From contig NZ_BCTN01000004.1 of the NCBI RefSeq assembly GCF_001571305.1, positions 62,001 to 126,000 of the forward strand: a stretch of 64,000 nucleotides of DNA, read 5' to 3'. Source of the DNA: Erwinia persicina NBRC 102418 (GTDB lineage: Bacteria > Pseudomonadota > Gammaproteobacteria > Enterobacterales > Enterobacteriaceae). Of this stretch, positions 20,030 to 29,782 are shown in pieces. The position numbers were made by a program, and so were the translations under genes. The notes under the pieces are model-generated. The model was given only the letters and a program-made list of their open reading frames with translations, did no database searches and had not been told where the DNA came from. How positions within the stretch are numbered: the stretch's first letter is position 1; each line of letters begins with the position of its first letter.

Positions 20030-21135
20030 CAGATAATTTCCAGTTTTGCGTGCAGACAGCCTGCGCTTTCCATGGACTGCAGAATCGACATCAGGTCGAT
20101 AGGCGTTGCGCCCAGCGCGTTAAGCGCCCGCACTACGCTGTTCAGGTTGGCGCTGGCATTAACCGTCTGTAACGCCCCACCGCTCTGACGCAGATCGATC
20201 TGAGTCTGTGGTGTCACCACCGTCTGACCGCCGCCAAACGGCGTGTCCGGCTGGCTGACGTTTTGCGTCTGGTTCACGGTGACCGACAGGCTGCCCTGCG
20301 CGATGGCGCACTGTGTCAGCATCACTTCACGGTTCATAACCACCGAGCCGGTACGTGAGTTGATAATAACTTTGGCATCCTGAATGGGTACCGAGACGTC
20401 AATGTTCTGAATGTCTGCCAGCAGGCGCACCTGAGAAGTGCTGTTCGCTGACGAGCGGATTTGCACGGTGCGGCCGTCAACGGCCTGGGCCATGCCGTAA
20501 CCGCCCCGGCTGTTAATGGCATCGCTGATGCGCTGTGCCATGCTGAAGTCTTCCTGGTTGAGGTAGAGGCTGACCACGTTGCTGGTACCGAAGTTATTCG
20601 GCAGCTCACGCTCAATGGTGGCACCGCCGGTGATCCGCCCGCCATTAACCTGGTTCACCTGTACGCTGCTGCCGCCGGCCGCCGCGCTGGCTCCGCCAAT
20701 CAAAATGTTACCCTGTGCCAGCGCATATACCTGGTTATCCACCCCTTTCAGCGGCGTCATCAGCAGCGTACCGCCGCGCAGGCTTTTAGCGTTCCCCATG
20801 GAAGACACCACGACGTCCAGCACCTGACCCTGACGGCCAAACGCCGGCAGCTTGGCAGTGACCATCACCGCCGCCACGTTTTTCAACTGCATATTGGTGC
20901 CCGTCGGCACGGTGATCCCCAGTTGCGAAAGCATGTTGCTCAGGCTCTGTGTGGTAAACGGCGTCTGCGTCGTCTGGTCACCGGTGCCATCCAGCCCCAC
21001 CACCAGGCCGTAGCCGATAAGGGAGTTATCGCGCACGCCGCCCACCGTCGTGAGATCGCGAATACGATCGGCCTGAGCCAGGGTGCTGAACCCCACCATC
21101 AGCAGCAGGGCAAATCGAATCAGTACATTACGCAT
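20029..21135 (-). CDS. flgI: Flagellar P-ring protein FlgI
   Basis: Forms the peptidoglycan-level bushing ring around the rod. 368 residues with a Sec signal peptide ([22 protein letters not shown], cleavage before DRIRD). Conserved [16 protein letters not shown] and the C-terminal [14 protein letters not shown] are seen. It starts 10 bp after flgH ends. Confidence 0.96.
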   Translation of the reverse strand: MRNVLIRFALLLMVGFSTLAQADRIRDLTTVGGVRDNSLIGYGLVVGLDGTGDQTTQTPFTTQSLSNMLSQLGITVPTGTNMQLKNVAAVMVTAKLPAFGRQGQVLDVVVSSMGNAKSLRGGTLLMTPLKGVDNQVYALAQGNILIGGASAAAGGSSVQVNQVNGGRITGGATIERELPNNFGTSNVVSLYLNQEDFSMAQRISDAINSRGGYGMAQAVDGRTVQIRSSANSTSQVRLLADIQNIDVSVPIQDAKVIINSRTGSVVMNREVMLTQCAIAQGSLSVTVNQTQNVSQPDTPFGGGQTVVTPQTQIDLRQSGGALQTVNASANLNSVVRALNALGATPIDLMSILQSMESAGCLHAKLEII

Positions 21136-21144
21136 TAAAACCTC

Positions 21145-21846
21145 TTACATCGGTGATATGTTCAGGAAGAACCGCTGCAGCCAGCCCATGTTCTGCGCTT
21201 CATTGATATAGCCGTTACCGACGTATTCAATGCGGGCATCGGCCACCTGGGTGGAAACAACGCTGTTGCTGGCGCTAATCGTGCGGGGGTTAACCACGCC
21301 GGAGAAGCGGATAAATTCAGTTCCCTGATTAATCTCAATCTGTTTCTCACCGACCACATTCAGGTTGCCGTTCGGCAGGACCTGATTAACGGTAACGGTG
21401 ATGGTGCCGGTAAAGGTGTTGTTCGCCGAAGCGCCCCCTTTGCCAGAAAAATCATTTTTGCCTTCCCCGGCGAAGGTGGCTTTATCGCCGCCCAGCAGTC
21501 CGACCAGGGCACGCGGTGTGGCAGACAGCCCAAAGCTGCTGCTGCCATCACGTCCGGCATTGGCTGAAGAACTCTTACTCGCGCTGACATTTTCCTGCAG
21601 CGTGATGGTTAACGTGTCGCCAATATTACGCGGGCGGCGATCCTCAAACAGCGGCTGATAGCCGTAGTTCATCGGCATCACGCCCTGAAAAATAGAGCCG
21701 TTGACCAACGCAGGCGAAGCAGGCATCGGCTGGGCCGTTGTCGAACCTTCCACCAGTGGCTTACGGGGAACTAACGCACAACCGTTAAGCGTTAGCAGCA
21801 GCGTGGCCACTAACAAACGTCCAGGCAATGAGATCTGCTGCGCCAT
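21145..21846 (-). CDS. flgH: Flagellar L-ring lipoprotein FlgH
   Basis: Outer-membrane ring of the flagellar basal body. I start at the ATG at 21846 (233 residues), which gives the signal sequence [20 protein letters not shown] with lipobox LNGC and is preceded by AAAGG; the 19 codons open upstream run into the gap after flgG and are not conserved. The family core [19 protein letters not shown] and C-terminal [20 protein letters not shown] are intact. Confidence 0.96.
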   Translation of the reverse strand: MAQQISLPGRLLVATLLLTLNGCALVPRKPLVEGSTTAQPMPASPALVNGSIFQGVMPMNYGYQPLFEDRRPRNIGDTLTITLQENVSASKSSSANAGRDGSSSFGLSATPRALVGLLGGDKATFAGEGKNDFSGKGGASANNTFTGTITVTVNQVLPNGNLNVVGEKQIEINQGTEFIRFSGVVNPRTISASNSVVSTQVADARIEYVGNGYINEAQNMGWLQRFFLNISPM

Positions 21847-21932
21847 GGATATAAACCTTTCATTACGAGAATATTTTATTAACGGGCCGGGCAAGCCCGG
21901 CACCTGTAACGGTCAGACAGGCCGTTTTACAC

Positions 21933-22715
21933 TTACAGCTGAGTCAGCTTCGCCAGCATCTGGTCAGACGTACTGACCGCCTTACTGTTAATTTCGTAAG
22001 CGCGCTGAGTCTGGATCATGCTGACCAGCTCTTCCGCTACGTTAACGTTCGACGTTTCAACGTATCCCTGATACAGCGTACCCGCGCCGTTGTTACCCGG
22101 GTTACTTTCCGTAGGTGCACCGGACGCCTGCGTTTCCTGGTACAGGTTCTCACCCATACTTTCCAGACCGGCGTCATTGATAAAGGTGCTCAGCGTCAGC
22201 TGACCTACCTGTACCGGGTTGGTCTGCCCCTGCTGCGTGACGCTCACCACACCGTCACGGCTCACCGTCATGCTCAGCGCATTCGGGGGGATCGTGATGG
22301 CAGGCTGCACCGGGAAGCCCCCGTTAGTGACCAGCTGGCCATTCTGATCGGTCTGGAATGAGCCATCACGGGTATAGGCTGTGGTGCCATCAGGCATCTG
22401 CACTGAGAAGAACCCCTGCCCGCTGATGGCAACATCTTTCGATGAATCGGTCTGCGACAGGTTTCCCTGATTATGCAGACGCTCAGTGGCGACCGGACGG
22501 ACACCCGTACCAATCTGTAAACCTGAAGGCAGCGTTGTCTGTTCTGACGACTGAGCCCCCGGCTGACGCAGGGTCTGGTACATCAGGTCTTCGAACACCG
22601 CGCGCTGACGTTTAAAACCGTTGGTGCTGACGTTTGCCAGGTTGTTGGCAATAACGTCCATATTGGTCTGCTGGGCGTCAAGGCCGGTTTTGGCAATCCA
22701 TAAAGAACGGATCAT
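21933..22715 (-). CDS. flgG: Flagellar distal rod protein FlgG
   Basis: Main component of the distal rod. 260 residues, the exact length that is strongly conserved in enterobacteria. N-terminal [14 protein letters not shown] rod/hook signature (about 25-38) and C-terminal [21 protein letters not shown] helix. It follows flgF by 15 bp and precedes flgH by about 87 bp. Confidence 0.97.
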   Translation of the reverse strand: MIRSLWIAKTGLDAQQTNMDVIANNLANVSTNGFKRQRAVFEDLMYQTLRQPGAQSSEQTTLPSGLQIGTGVRPVATERLHNQGNLSQTDSSKDVAISGQGFFSVQMPDGTTAYTRDGSFQTDQNGQLVTNGGFPVQPAITIPPNALSMTVSRDGVVSVTQQGQTNPVQVGQLTLSTFINDAGLESMGENLYQETQASGAPTESNPGNNGAGTLYQGYVETSNVNVAEELVSMIQTQRAYEINSKAVSTSDQMLAKLTQL

Positions 22716-22730
22716 GTGTTATTCCTCTGG

Positions 22731-23486
22731 TCAGCTCATTGACAGCAGCTGGTTAGCTCTTTGTTCGTTTTCATCGACGCTGGAAATCACTTTCATCTGC
22801 ATCTCGAAACGACGCGCATTGGCAATCATATCGACCATGGTCTGTGTGGTGCTGACGTTACTGCCTTCCAGCACGCCCGGCATCACTTTCATGGTCGGGT
22901 CAAGCGGCAGGGTGGCACCGCGCTGCGCCACGGCGCTGGCAGAGACGCGGAACATGCCGTCATCGCCGCGCGTCAGCTCACTGCCGGTGGCCTGTACCAG
23001 TTTGAGGCGGCCCAACTGGACTGTCGCATTCGGTGCATCGCCCGGATTCAGCGCGGTAATCGAACCGTCAGCCGCGATGGTGAGTTCCGCACCCTGCGGG
23101 ACAGCAATCGGCCCGCCATCGCCCATCACCACATTGCCCTGTACGGTCAGCTGTCCGGCCGGGCTGACTTCCATATTGCCGTTGCGGGTGTAGGCTTCGG
23201 TGCCGTCGGCAGTCTGCACTGCCAGCCAGCCGTCACCCTGCATCGCCACGTCCAGCGCACGCTCGGTATAGTCCAGCGCGCCCTGCGTCATATCGGCTCC
23301 CGGCGTCGATGCCGTGACCAGCGTACGGGTCGGTAGTGACAGCCCCTCAACCGGAACTGCACGCGCCGCACTAAGCTGCGCCCGGAATCCCGGCGTGGCG
23401 GCGTTGGCCAGGTTGGCCGCTGTCACTGCCTGCTGATCGAGGGTCTGACTGGCAGCCCCCATTGCGGTATAGATTGCGTGATCCAT
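22731..23486 (-). CDS. flgF: Flagellar proximal rod protein FlgF
   Basis: Proximal rod subunit. 251 residues, with the helix motif AANLANAATPGFRAQ near 24-38 and C-terminal ANARRFEMQMKVISSVDENE. It is less conserved in the middle than FlgG, as usual. It lies 21 bp downstream of flgE. Confidence 0.96.
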   Translation of the reverse strand: MDHAIYTAMGAASQTLDQQAVTAANLANAATPGFRAQLSAARAVPVEGLSLPTRTLVTASTPGADMTQGALDYTERALDVAMQGDGWLAVQTADGTEAYTRNGNMEVSPAGQLTVQGNVVMGDGGPIAVPQGAELTIAADGSITALNPGDAPNATVQLGRLKLVQATGSELTRGDDGMFRVSASAVAQRGATLPLDPTMKVMPGVLEGSNVSTTQTMVDMIANARRFEMQMKVISSVDENEQRANQLLSMS

Positions 23487-23507
23487 TGGACTCCCCTGTT
23501 AACCGAA

Positions 23508-24716
23508 TTAACGCAGGTTGACCAGCGTGTTAAGGATCTGGTCCTGAGTTTTGATGGTCTGCGCGTTTGACTGATAGTTACGCTGCGCGACGATCATGTT
23601 GACCAGCTCTTTGCTCAGGTCGACGTTCGAAGACTCCAGCGCACCGGCGGTCAGCGTACCGAGGTTACCGGTACCGGCGATGCCGGTCAGCGCCTGACCA
23701 GATGAGGCGGAAGCAGACCACACGTTGTCACCTTCAGACTTCAGGCCTTCCGGGTTAGCGAAGTTAGCCAGCACGATCTGACCCAGCACCTGAGTCTGTT
23801 CGTTGGAATAGGTCCCGACCAGCGTGCCATCATCATTGATCTGATAGCTGGTCAGTTCGCCAGGCTTATAGCCATTCTGAACCGGGTTACCAAAGGTGGT
23901 GGTGCCGTTGTTCTGCTGCAGGCTGCCGGTGATATCCACAGTCAGATTGGTCGGGCCTGCTGAACCGTTCAGGGAGCCCATGGTGAAGCCGACCAGACCG
24001 CTTGCCGGGGTAGTCAGGTTACCGCTGGTATCAAACTCCAGATTGGTCGCCGTGCCCGTGGTTCCGGTTGACGCATCTACTGGGGTAACGGTCCAGTTAT
24101 TATCAGCCGTCTTGTTAAAGTACAGGTTGATAATGTGTGAGTTACCCAGCGAGTCAAACGTGGTCATCGCTGACTTGGCGTTATATGTCGTAGGATCGGC
24201 AATTTTCAAATCAGCAACAGGCTTAATGGTGTCCGTAGAGTTCAGGTTAGCCGTCATTGAGGTCGTTGTGGTGGCTTTAGCCGACATGCCGCCGGTGGGT
24301 ACACTCAGGCCTACCGGGTTAGCACCGGTCTGGATAGTCGGCGGTGTGCCGGTGGCCGGATAGCCGGTCAGCTGCAGACCCTGCATGTTGACGATATTAC
24401 GATCGGCGTCGAGGGTGAACTGGCCGTTACGGCTGTAGTACACCGCACCGCTGGCATCCGACATGCGGAAGAAGCCCTGCTGGCTGATCGCCACATCAAG
24501 TCCACGGCTGGTGGTGGTGGTGGTACCGTCGTTAAAGTCCTGCACCACGGCCGCAACCTTGGTACCCAGACCGACTTTTGATCCGGCAAACATATCGGCA
24601 AACGCGACGGTGCTGGATTTAAAACCCGCTGTCGCGGAGTTGGAGATGTTGTTACCAATAACGTCGAGGTTGCTCGATGCCGCGTTTAAGCCGCTGACTG
24701 CCTGTGAAAAGCCCAT
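23508..24716 (-). CDS. flgE: Flagellar hook protein FlgE
   Basis: Hook subunit, polymerised in about 120 copies as a universal joint. 402 residues, the E. coli size. N-terminal MGFSQAVSGLNAASSNLDVIG with NNISNSATAGFK, and C-terminal ELVNMIVAQRNYQSNAQTIK; the middle domains are rich in Thr/Gly/Asn. It begins 30 bp after flgD. Confidence 0.97.
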   Translation of the reverse strand: MGFSQAVSGLNAASSNLDVIGNNISNSATAGFKSSTVAFADMFAGSKVGLGTKVAAVVQDFNDGTTTTTSRGLDVAISQQGFFRMSDASGAVYYSRNGQFTLDADRNIVNMQGLQLTGYPATGTPPTIQTGANPVGLSVPTGGMSAKATTTTSMTANLNSTDTIKPVADLKIADPTTYNAKSAMTTFDSLGNSHIINLYFNKTADNNWTVTPVDASTGTTGTATNLEFDTSGNLTTPASGLVGFTMGSLNGSAGPTNLTVDITGSLQQNNGTTTFGNPVQNGYKPGELTSYQINDDGTLVGTYSNEQTQVLGQIVLANFANPEGLKSEGDNVWSASASSGQALTGIAGTGNLGTLTAGALESSNVDLSKELVNMIVAQRNYQSNAQTIKTQDQILNTLVNLR

Positions 24717-24746
24717 GTTGTCACTCCTGAAGCATAAATTAGTGGA

Positions 24747-25418
24747 TTAAATAATCTGACGTATGTTGTCCAGGGTGGTCGTACCCATGGTGCCAAGGTC
24801 AAGTACTGCGCCTTTTGAGCCGCTACTGACGCCGCTCACCAATGCATAGTTCAGCGGCTGTGCCACCAGCTGGCCAGTAGCATTGCTGGCGCTGATGGAA
24901 ACGGTATATTTGCCGTCGGCGGCGGCGGTGCCATCCGCGGCTTTACCATCCCACTGGAAGGTATGTACGCCAGCGGTCTGTGCGCCGAGGTCAATGGTCT
25001 GGATCACGGCACCGCCAGCATCTTTAATGGTGGCGGTCGTCGAGGTCGAGGCCTGCCCCAGTTCCACACCAAATGGCGTGGTGGTGGTTTTACCGACCAG
25101 AATTTGTGACCCGTTGACCATCACACCGTGACCGATCAGCGTTGACGCCTGTAAAGACTGGCCGGAAGTAATCTGACCGGAGATCGAACCGAGGGTAGTG
25201 TTCAGCTTCTCAATCCCGCTCAGGGTGTTGATCTGCGCCAGCTGCGAGGTCAGCTGGCTGTTGTCCATCGGGTTCGTCGGGTCCTGGTTCTGCAGCTGGG
25301 TTACCAGCAGCGTCAGGAAGTTACTCTGTAAGTCCGCCGCTGACGTATCAGAAGAAGACGAAGAAGACTGCAGCGTGGTGGTAGCCTGCTTCTCATTTAC
25401 ACCAACAGCAATACTCAT
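24747..25418 (-). CDS. flgD: Flagellar hook-capping (scaffold) protein FlgD
   Basis: Caps the growing hook and is absent from the finished flagellum. 223 residues. An N-terminal export/cap segment (FLTLLVTQLQNQDPTNPMDN, about 36-55) is the family signature, followed by a Tudor/FnIII-type body containing FQWDGKAADG. It lies 11 bp downstream of flgC. Confidence 0.95.
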   Translation of the reverse strand: MSIAVGVNEKQATTTLQSSSSSSDTSAADLQSNFLTLLVTQLQNQDPTNPMDNSQLTSQLAQINTLSGIEKLNTTLGSISGQITSGQSLQASTLIGHGVMVNGSQILVGKTTTTPFGVELGQASTSTTATIKDAGGAVIQTIDLGAQTAGVHTFQWDGKAADGTAAADGKYTVSISASNATGQLVAQPLNYALVSGVSSGSKGAVLDLGTMGTTTLDNIRQII

Positions 25419-25429
25419 CGGGAAGCTCC

Positions 25430-25834
25430 TTATTGACCCATGGTTAAGGTTTTCAACATCATTTGTTTAACGGTGTTTAAAACCTCGACATTGGCCTGAT
25501 AACTTCTCGAGGCCGACATGGTGTTCACCGTTTCACCCACAACATCCACATTGGGCATTTTTACGTAGCCTTTGGCATCTGCCATCGGGTTACCGGGTTC
25601 ATAGACCAGACGTGCCGGGGCCGGATCGTCGATCACCTGAGCCACTTTGACGCCACCGGTAGGCGAACCCGGTGCCGCGTCGGTTTGAAACACGACCTGC
25701 TTCGCCACATAAGGCTGACCATCCGGCCCGGTGACGCTGTCGGCGTTGGCCAGGTTACTGGCGCTGACGTTAAGACGCTGTGACTGTGCAGCCATTGCCG
25801 AACCGGCAATATTAAAAATATTCAAAAGTGCCAT
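25430..25834 (-). CDS. flgC: Flagellar proximal rod protein FlgC
   Basis: Proximal rod subunit of 134 residues. It begins [20 protein letters not shown] with [11 protein letters not shown] and ends with [20 protein letters not shown], the paired D0 helices of the family. Only 3 bp separate it from flgB. Confidence 0.96.
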   Translation of the reverse strand: MALLNIFNIAGSAMAAQSQRLNVSASNLANADSVTGPDGQPYVAKQVVFQTDAAPGSPTGGVKVAQVIDDPAPARLVYEPGNPMADAKGYVKMPNVDVVGETVNTMSASRSYQANVEVLNTVKQMMLKTLTMGQ

Positions 25835-25837
25835 GCG

Positions 25838-26251
25838 TTATTGCCCCTGTAGCACAGACATCATGCCCTTAATCTGACTGCTGATAGCCATCAAATCCGT
25901 CTGATATTTCAGACTGTTATCGGCAAACTCTGTGCGTTCGCGGTCCATATCTACCGTGTTACCGTCCAGCGCAGGCTGGTCAGGAATGCGGTACATCAGA
26001 TCCATCGAAGGCGGTTGAAGATTTTCTGCAGGAATATGGCGTGCCGACGTCACCGCCAGCGACAGACCGGAACCCTGCGCCCGCCCCTGTTCCAGCACTT
26101 TGTTCATCTGGCTGGCGAAATCGATATCGCGTGCCTGATAGCCCGGCGTGTCAGCGTTGGCGATATTGGATGCCAGGATTTCCTGTCGCTGTGCACGCAG
26201 GTTCAGGGCTTCGGTATTAAACCGTAGTGCTGCGTCCAGTTTGTCGAGCAT
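25838..26251 (-). CDS. flgB: Flagellar proximal rod protein FlgB
   Basis: First rod subunit and first gene of the flgBCDEFGHIJ operon. 137 residues, with the motif [20 protein letters not shown] and a C-terminal helix. It is preceded by GGAGGA at a good distance. The divergent flgA start is 157 bp away, across an FlhDC-like box. Confidence 0.96.
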   Translation of the reverse strand: MLDKLDAALRFNTEALNLRAQRQEILASNIANADTPGYQARDIDFASQMNKVLEQGRAQGSGLSLAVTSARHIPAENLQPPSMDLMYRIPDQPALDGNTVDMDRERTEFADNSLKYQTDLMAISSQIKGMMSVLQGQ

Positions 26252-26315
26252 GCGTCCTCCGCAAGTGAGAATTTAGAGCTGACAGCATAATCGCCGGGGG
26301 GAAAGGGCTATCGTT

Positions 26316-26345
26316 TGAATAGCGCTAAAAAGCGTCGCTAATTTG
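26316..26345. promoter_or_regulatory. Probable FlhD4C2 operator between flgA and flgB
   Basis: An inverted pair AATAGCG (26318-26324) and CGCTAATTT (26336-26344), 11 bp apart, matches the half-site form AAATAGCG/CGCTATTT of the flagellar master regulator. It lies in front of a candidate flgA -10 (TAGAAT at 26371) on one side and a candidate flgB -10 (TATGCT on the minus strand, 26289-26284) on the other, as expected for shared class II activation. Confidence 0.6.
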
Positions 26346-26407
26346 CGCCTTGACAATATGTACGGAAGGGTAGAATCAGTGCCAGGTTGATTAAGAGGAA
26401 GCCCCTG

Positions 26408-27076
26408 ATGCGAGGAATGACAAGACTGCTGGCCGTTTTACTGGTTCTGATAAGCGCCTCTGCCAGTGCTGCTGACCTTAACGCACAGCTCAATGAATTT
26501 TTCAAAAACCGCTATGGGCAAAGCGGACAGGCTGCCGATAACATGACCGTAGTGGTGAAAACGCCACAGCGGATGTGGCCCGCCTGTGAACAACCGCAGT
26601 TCTCCCTGCCCGGCAATAGCCGTATGTGGGGCAATATCAGCGTCGCGGCCAACTGTGAACAGAATCGCCGTTATATCCAGGTCCAGGTTCAGGTCACCGG
26701 TACTTATCTGGTCGCCACCCGCCAGGTCTTACGGGGCGCCACCATCAACGCGGATGATATGCGCCTGGAACAGGGCCGGCTGGATACCCTCCCCGCCCGT
26801 ACGGTAATGAAAGCGGAGGAGGCAGTCGGAGCCATCGCCCTGCGTGACATCACGCCAGGACAGCCCGTGACCCTGATGATGATGCGGCAGCCATGGCGGG
26901 TGAAGGCCGGTCAGACGGTCACCATCACCGCCAGCGGTGACGGTTTTAACATCAGCAGCGAGGGTAAGGCGATGAACAATGCCGCCGCCCTGCAGACGGT
27001 CAGAGTACGAATGAATTCAGGACAGATTGTGATGGGTAAGGTCGACGCTAATGGGAATATTCTGATAACGCTATAA
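26408..27076 (+). CDS. flgA: Flagellar P-ring assembly chaperone FlgA
   Basis: Periplasmic chaperone for FlgI ring assembly. I start at the ATG at 26408, seven bases after AAGAGGAAG, giving 222 residues with the signal peptide MRGMTRLLAVLLVLISASASA (cleavage before ADLN); the TTG further upstream overlaps the ribosome site. The C-terminal SAF-like domain shows GATINADDMRLEQG and GQPVTLMMMRQPWRVKAGQTV. It lies divergent from flgB and upstream of flgMN. Confidence 0.93.
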   Translation: MRGMTRLLAVLLVLISASASAADLNAQLNEFFKNRYGQSGQAADNMTVVVKTPQRMWPACEQPQFSLPGNSRMWGNISVAANCEQNRRYIQVQVQVTGTYLVATRQVLRGATINADDMRLEQGRLDTLPARTVMKAEEAVGAIALRDITPGQPVTLMMMRQPWRVKAGQTVTITASGDGFNISSEGKAMNNAAALQTVRVRMNSGQIVMGKVDANGNILITL

Positions 27077-27081
27077 ACCAC

Positions 27082-27108
27082 TAAAGTAGGCCTCAGTTCT
27101 GCCGATAG
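27082..27108 (+). promoter_or_regulatory. Sigma-28 (FliA) promoter of flgMN
   Basis: TAAAGTAG, an 11-bp spacer, then GCCGATAG, close to the FliA consensus. It starts 6 bp after the flgA stop and lies about 70 bp before flgM, so flgMN can be read both from flgA and from this late promoter, as in E. coli. Confidence 0.88.
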
Positions 27109-27180
27109 TGTTAATAACGGCCATTTTACTATTAGAATATTGAACATCAGACCCGAATGTCTGAGTTAACAGGAGCGCAT

Positions 27181-27483
27181 ATGAGCATCGACAGAACCCA
27201 GCCACTGAAACCAGCAAGTACCGTTCAGCAACGTGACACCAATGATGTTGCCCAGCCTAAAGCCCGTGCGGCAGAAGGTAAAACGACGGCAACCCCAAAC
27301 GGTACTCAGGTTGTGCTCAGCGGCGCACAGTCACAGCTGACCAAAGCCAGCGCTCAGGACATCAACACAGTGCGTGTTGAAGAGCTGAAGAACGCGATTC
27401 GCAACGGCGAACTGAAGATGGACACCGGCAAAATTGCCGACGCGCTGATTCAGGAAGCCAAAGACTCACTGCAAGGTAATTAA
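27181..27483 (+). CDS. flgM: Anti-sigma-28 factor FlgM
   Basis: Binds FliA until the hook is finished and is then exported, releasing late gene expression. The ATG at 27181, after AACAGGAGC, gives 100 residues beginning [11 protein letters not shown]; the eight codons open upstream are leader. The disordered N-terminal half and the C-terminal FliA-binding helices ([21 protein letters not shown]) are typical. Confidence 0.96.
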   Translation: MSIDRTQPLKPASTVQQRDTNDVAQPKARAAEGKTTATPNGTQVVLSGAQSQLTKASAQDINTVRVEELKNAIRNGELKMDTGKIADALIQEAKDSLQGN

Positions 27484-27486
27484 CCC

Positions 27487-27918
27487 ATGGATAAGCTGCA
27501 AAACGCCCTTGATAAAATGCTTGAAGTTCTTTCGTCGCTGGCCGATGTCATGAATGCAGAGCAACAACAGCTCTCAGCAGGTCAGGTCAATAGCAGCTTA
27601 TTACAGCGAATTACTGAGGATAAGAGCTCTTTACTGGCAACCCTCAATTTCCTGGAAGAGATGCGTCGTGATGCGGAAAAAGCCAGCGGGACTCATGTGC
27701 CCTACAGCCGGCATCCGGAACTGGCGCGTCGCTGGTCATCTATTCAGGATCAGACGGTAAAACTGCGTGATACCAATTTACATAACGGTATGCTGCTCAA
27801 TCATCAAATCAGTCATAACGAGCATGCGTTGCAGGTACTGAAGCCTTATCAGTCACAAAAATTTTATGGCCCTGACGGTCATGCGGTCGCCAGCGCTCCG
27901 GTGAGCCGCAAAGCCTGA
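27487..27918 (+). CDS. flgN: Flagellar export chaperone FlgN
   Basis: Chaperone for FlgK and FlgL. 143 residues, mostly helical, starting MDKLQNALDKMLEVLSSLADVM; the C-terminal helix segment DTNLHNGMLLNHQISHNEHAL matches the substrate-binding end of the family. It is 3 bp after flgM and followed by a strong terminator. Confidence 0.94.
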   Translation: MDKLQNALDKMLEVLSSLADVMNAEQQQLSAGQVNSSLLQRITEDKSSLLATLNFLEEMRRDAEKASGTHVPYSRHPELARRWSSIQDQTVKLRDTNLHNGMLLNHQISHNEHALQVLKPYQSQKFYGPDGHAVASAPVSRKA

Positions 27919-27944
27919 TTTCCGTCATCCATTGTCAGACTTTA

Positions 27945-27976
27945 CCCCGCTGCGCTTGCGCGCCGCGGGGTTTTTC
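27945..27976 (+). terminator. Terminator of flgMN
   Basis: CCCCGC/GCGGGG stem, extendable through the GC-rich loop, followed by five T, in the gap between convergent flgN and murJ. Confidence 0.8.
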
Positions 27977-27979
27977 TGT

Positions 27980-29518
27980 TCATACTGCCGAACGGCGTGA
28001 GAAGTGTGCCGGACGGAAACCCAGTAGCCCCAGCACAATAAAATAGACGCCCCCGCCCACCGCGCAGACTGCCGCCAGCCGCAGCAGGCGTGACAGCATA
28101 TTGCCGGTCGCCCAGTCCGGCATCAGCATCATCATGCCCACCAACGCCGCTGCCATCACTACCACGGCAATCACCAGACGGACGAGAAAGCTGAACCAGC
28201 CCGGCTGCGGCTGAAAAATATCCTGCTTGCGAAGCTGCCAGTAAAGAAGTGCAGCATTCAGACAGGCGGCCAGGCCGATCGATAACGACAGTCCCGCATG
28301 TTTGAGCGGGCCAATAAAGGCAAGGTTCATCAGTTGGGTGGCGGCCAGCGTGAACAGCGCAATTTTTACCGGCGTTTTAATGTTCTGACGCGAATAGAAG
28401 CCGGGTGCCAGCACTTTCACCACAATCAGCCCCATCAGCCCGACCGAATAGGCGACCAGCGCACGCTGGGTCATTGCCGCATCGAACGCGCTGAATTTGC
28501 CGTACTGAAACAGCGACACGGTCAGCGGCTTAGCCAGGATCCCCAGCGCGACGGCACTGGGCAGCGCCAGCAGGAAGCAGAGCCGCAGTCCCCAGTCCAT
28601 CAGCCGGGAATACTCATCCTGATTCCCGCTGGCAAAGCTTTTTGCCAGCGACGGCAGCAGAATGGTGCCCAGAGCGACGCCCAGTACCCCGGACGGAAAC
28701 TCCATCAGGCGGTCGGCGTAGTACATCCAGGAGACGGAACCCGACACCAGGAAAGAAGCAAAGATCGTGTTAATGATCAGCGAGATCTGACTGACCGACA
28801 CGCCGAGGATCGCCGGGCCCATCTGACGCATCACGCGCCATACGCCGGCATCCTTCAGGTTCAGACGCGGCAGCACCAGCATGCCGATTTTCTTCAGATG
28901 CGGGAGCTGATAGCCCAGCTGCAGCACCCCGCCCGCGACCACCGCCCAGGCCAGCGCCATGATGGGGGGATGGAAATACGGTGCGGCAAAGACGGCAAAA
29001 CCTATCATGCTGACGTTAAGCAGCGTCGGGGCAAAGGCCGGCACGGAGAAGCGATTCCAGGTATTGAGGATCGCCCCCGCCAGCGATGCCAGCGAAATCA
29101 GCAAAATGTAGGGGAACGTCACGCGCAGCAGCGAGGAGGTCAGGGCAAACTTGTCGGGGGTGTCCGCGAAGCCCGGTGCAGTGATCAGGATCACCCAGGG
29201 AGCAGCAAACATCCCCAGTACGGTGACCGCAGCCAGAACCAGCGTCAGTAGCCCGGACACATAGGCGACAAAGACTTTTGTTGCCTCTTCACCCTGCTTA
29301 CTTTTGTACTCTGCAAGGATCGGCACAAAGGCCTGGGAAAAGGCTCCCTCAGCGAAGATACGCCGCAGCAGGTTGGGCAGCTTAAACGCAATAAAAAAGG
29401 CATCTGTCGCCATGCCTGCGCCGAAGACGCGCGCCACGATGGCATCACGCGCAAAACCCAGCACGCGTGAAAACAGGGTCATAGAGCTGACCGCTGCCAG
29501 TGATTTCAACAGGTTCAT
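27980..29518 (-). CDS. murJ: Lipid II flippase MurJ (MviN)
   Basis: Moves the peptidoglycan precursor lipid II across the inner membrane; essential. 512 residues with about 14 predicted transmembrane helices. N-terminal [26 protein letters not shown] with the conserved RDAxxAxxFG segment, and the [12 protein letters not shown] motif near 58 are MurJ hallmarks. Tail-to-tail with flgN, as in E. coli. Confidence 0.97.
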   Translation of the reverse strand: MNLLKSLAAVSSMTLFSRVLGFARDAIVARVFGAGMATDAFFIAFKLPNLLRRIFAEGAFSQAFVPILAEYKSKQGEEATKVFVAYVSGLLTLVLAAVTVLGMFAAPWVILITAPGFADTPDKFALTSSLLRVTFPYILLISLASLAGAILNTWNRFSVPAFAPTLLNVSMIGFAVFAAPYFHPPIMALAWAVVAGGVLQLGYQLPHLKKIGMLVLPRLNLKDAGVWRVMRQMGPAILGVSVSQISLIINTIFASFLVSGSVSWMYYADRLMEFPSGVLGVALGTILLPSLAKSFASGNQDEYSRLMDWGLRLCFLLALPSAVALGILAKPLTVSLFQYGKFSAFDAAMTQRALVAYSVGLMGLIVVKVLAPGFYSRQNIKTPVKIALFTLAATQLMNLAFIGPLKHAGLSLSIGLAACLNAALLYWQLRKQDIFQPQPGWFSFLVRLVIAVVVMAAALVGMMMLMPDWATGNMLSRLLRLAAVCAVGGGVYFIVLGLLGFRPAHFSRRSAV

Positions 29519-29675
29519 GTATATCCTGATTCAGGTATCCGGGAAGACCGGCTTGCAACAAGAGAGATCCGGTGAAAACCGGTCCGTTTAAGGTGTGGAT
29601 AGTCTACTGAAGTAAAAGCAAATAACCACTGCGGATTGTTACGGGTTTTATCCTGTCTGCGCGGTGTGCGTGGTG

Positions 29676-29710
29676 ATGAAAAAGGGCTGACCCAAAAAGA
29701 AGGTCAGCCC
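29676..29710 (-). terminator. Terminator of the rimJ-yceH-yceM operon
   Basis: GGGCTGACC/GGTCAGCCC, a perfect 9-bp stem with a 9-base A-rich loop, followed on the minus strand by five T. A nearly identical hairpin occurs at 50132-50161 (see finding). Confidence 0.8.
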
Positions 29711-29782
29711 CTGCCATCACGCTTTGGCCCTGCGGGGGGTATGACAGGCTGGCCGGATAAGGCGGTCAGCCCCGCCAGCCGC

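Noticed and set aside
28298-29251. 317-codon plus-strand frame opposite murJ
   Set aside because: Composition (many His, Gln, Arg) is typical of an antisense shadow of a hydrophobic membrane protein; murJ is certain.
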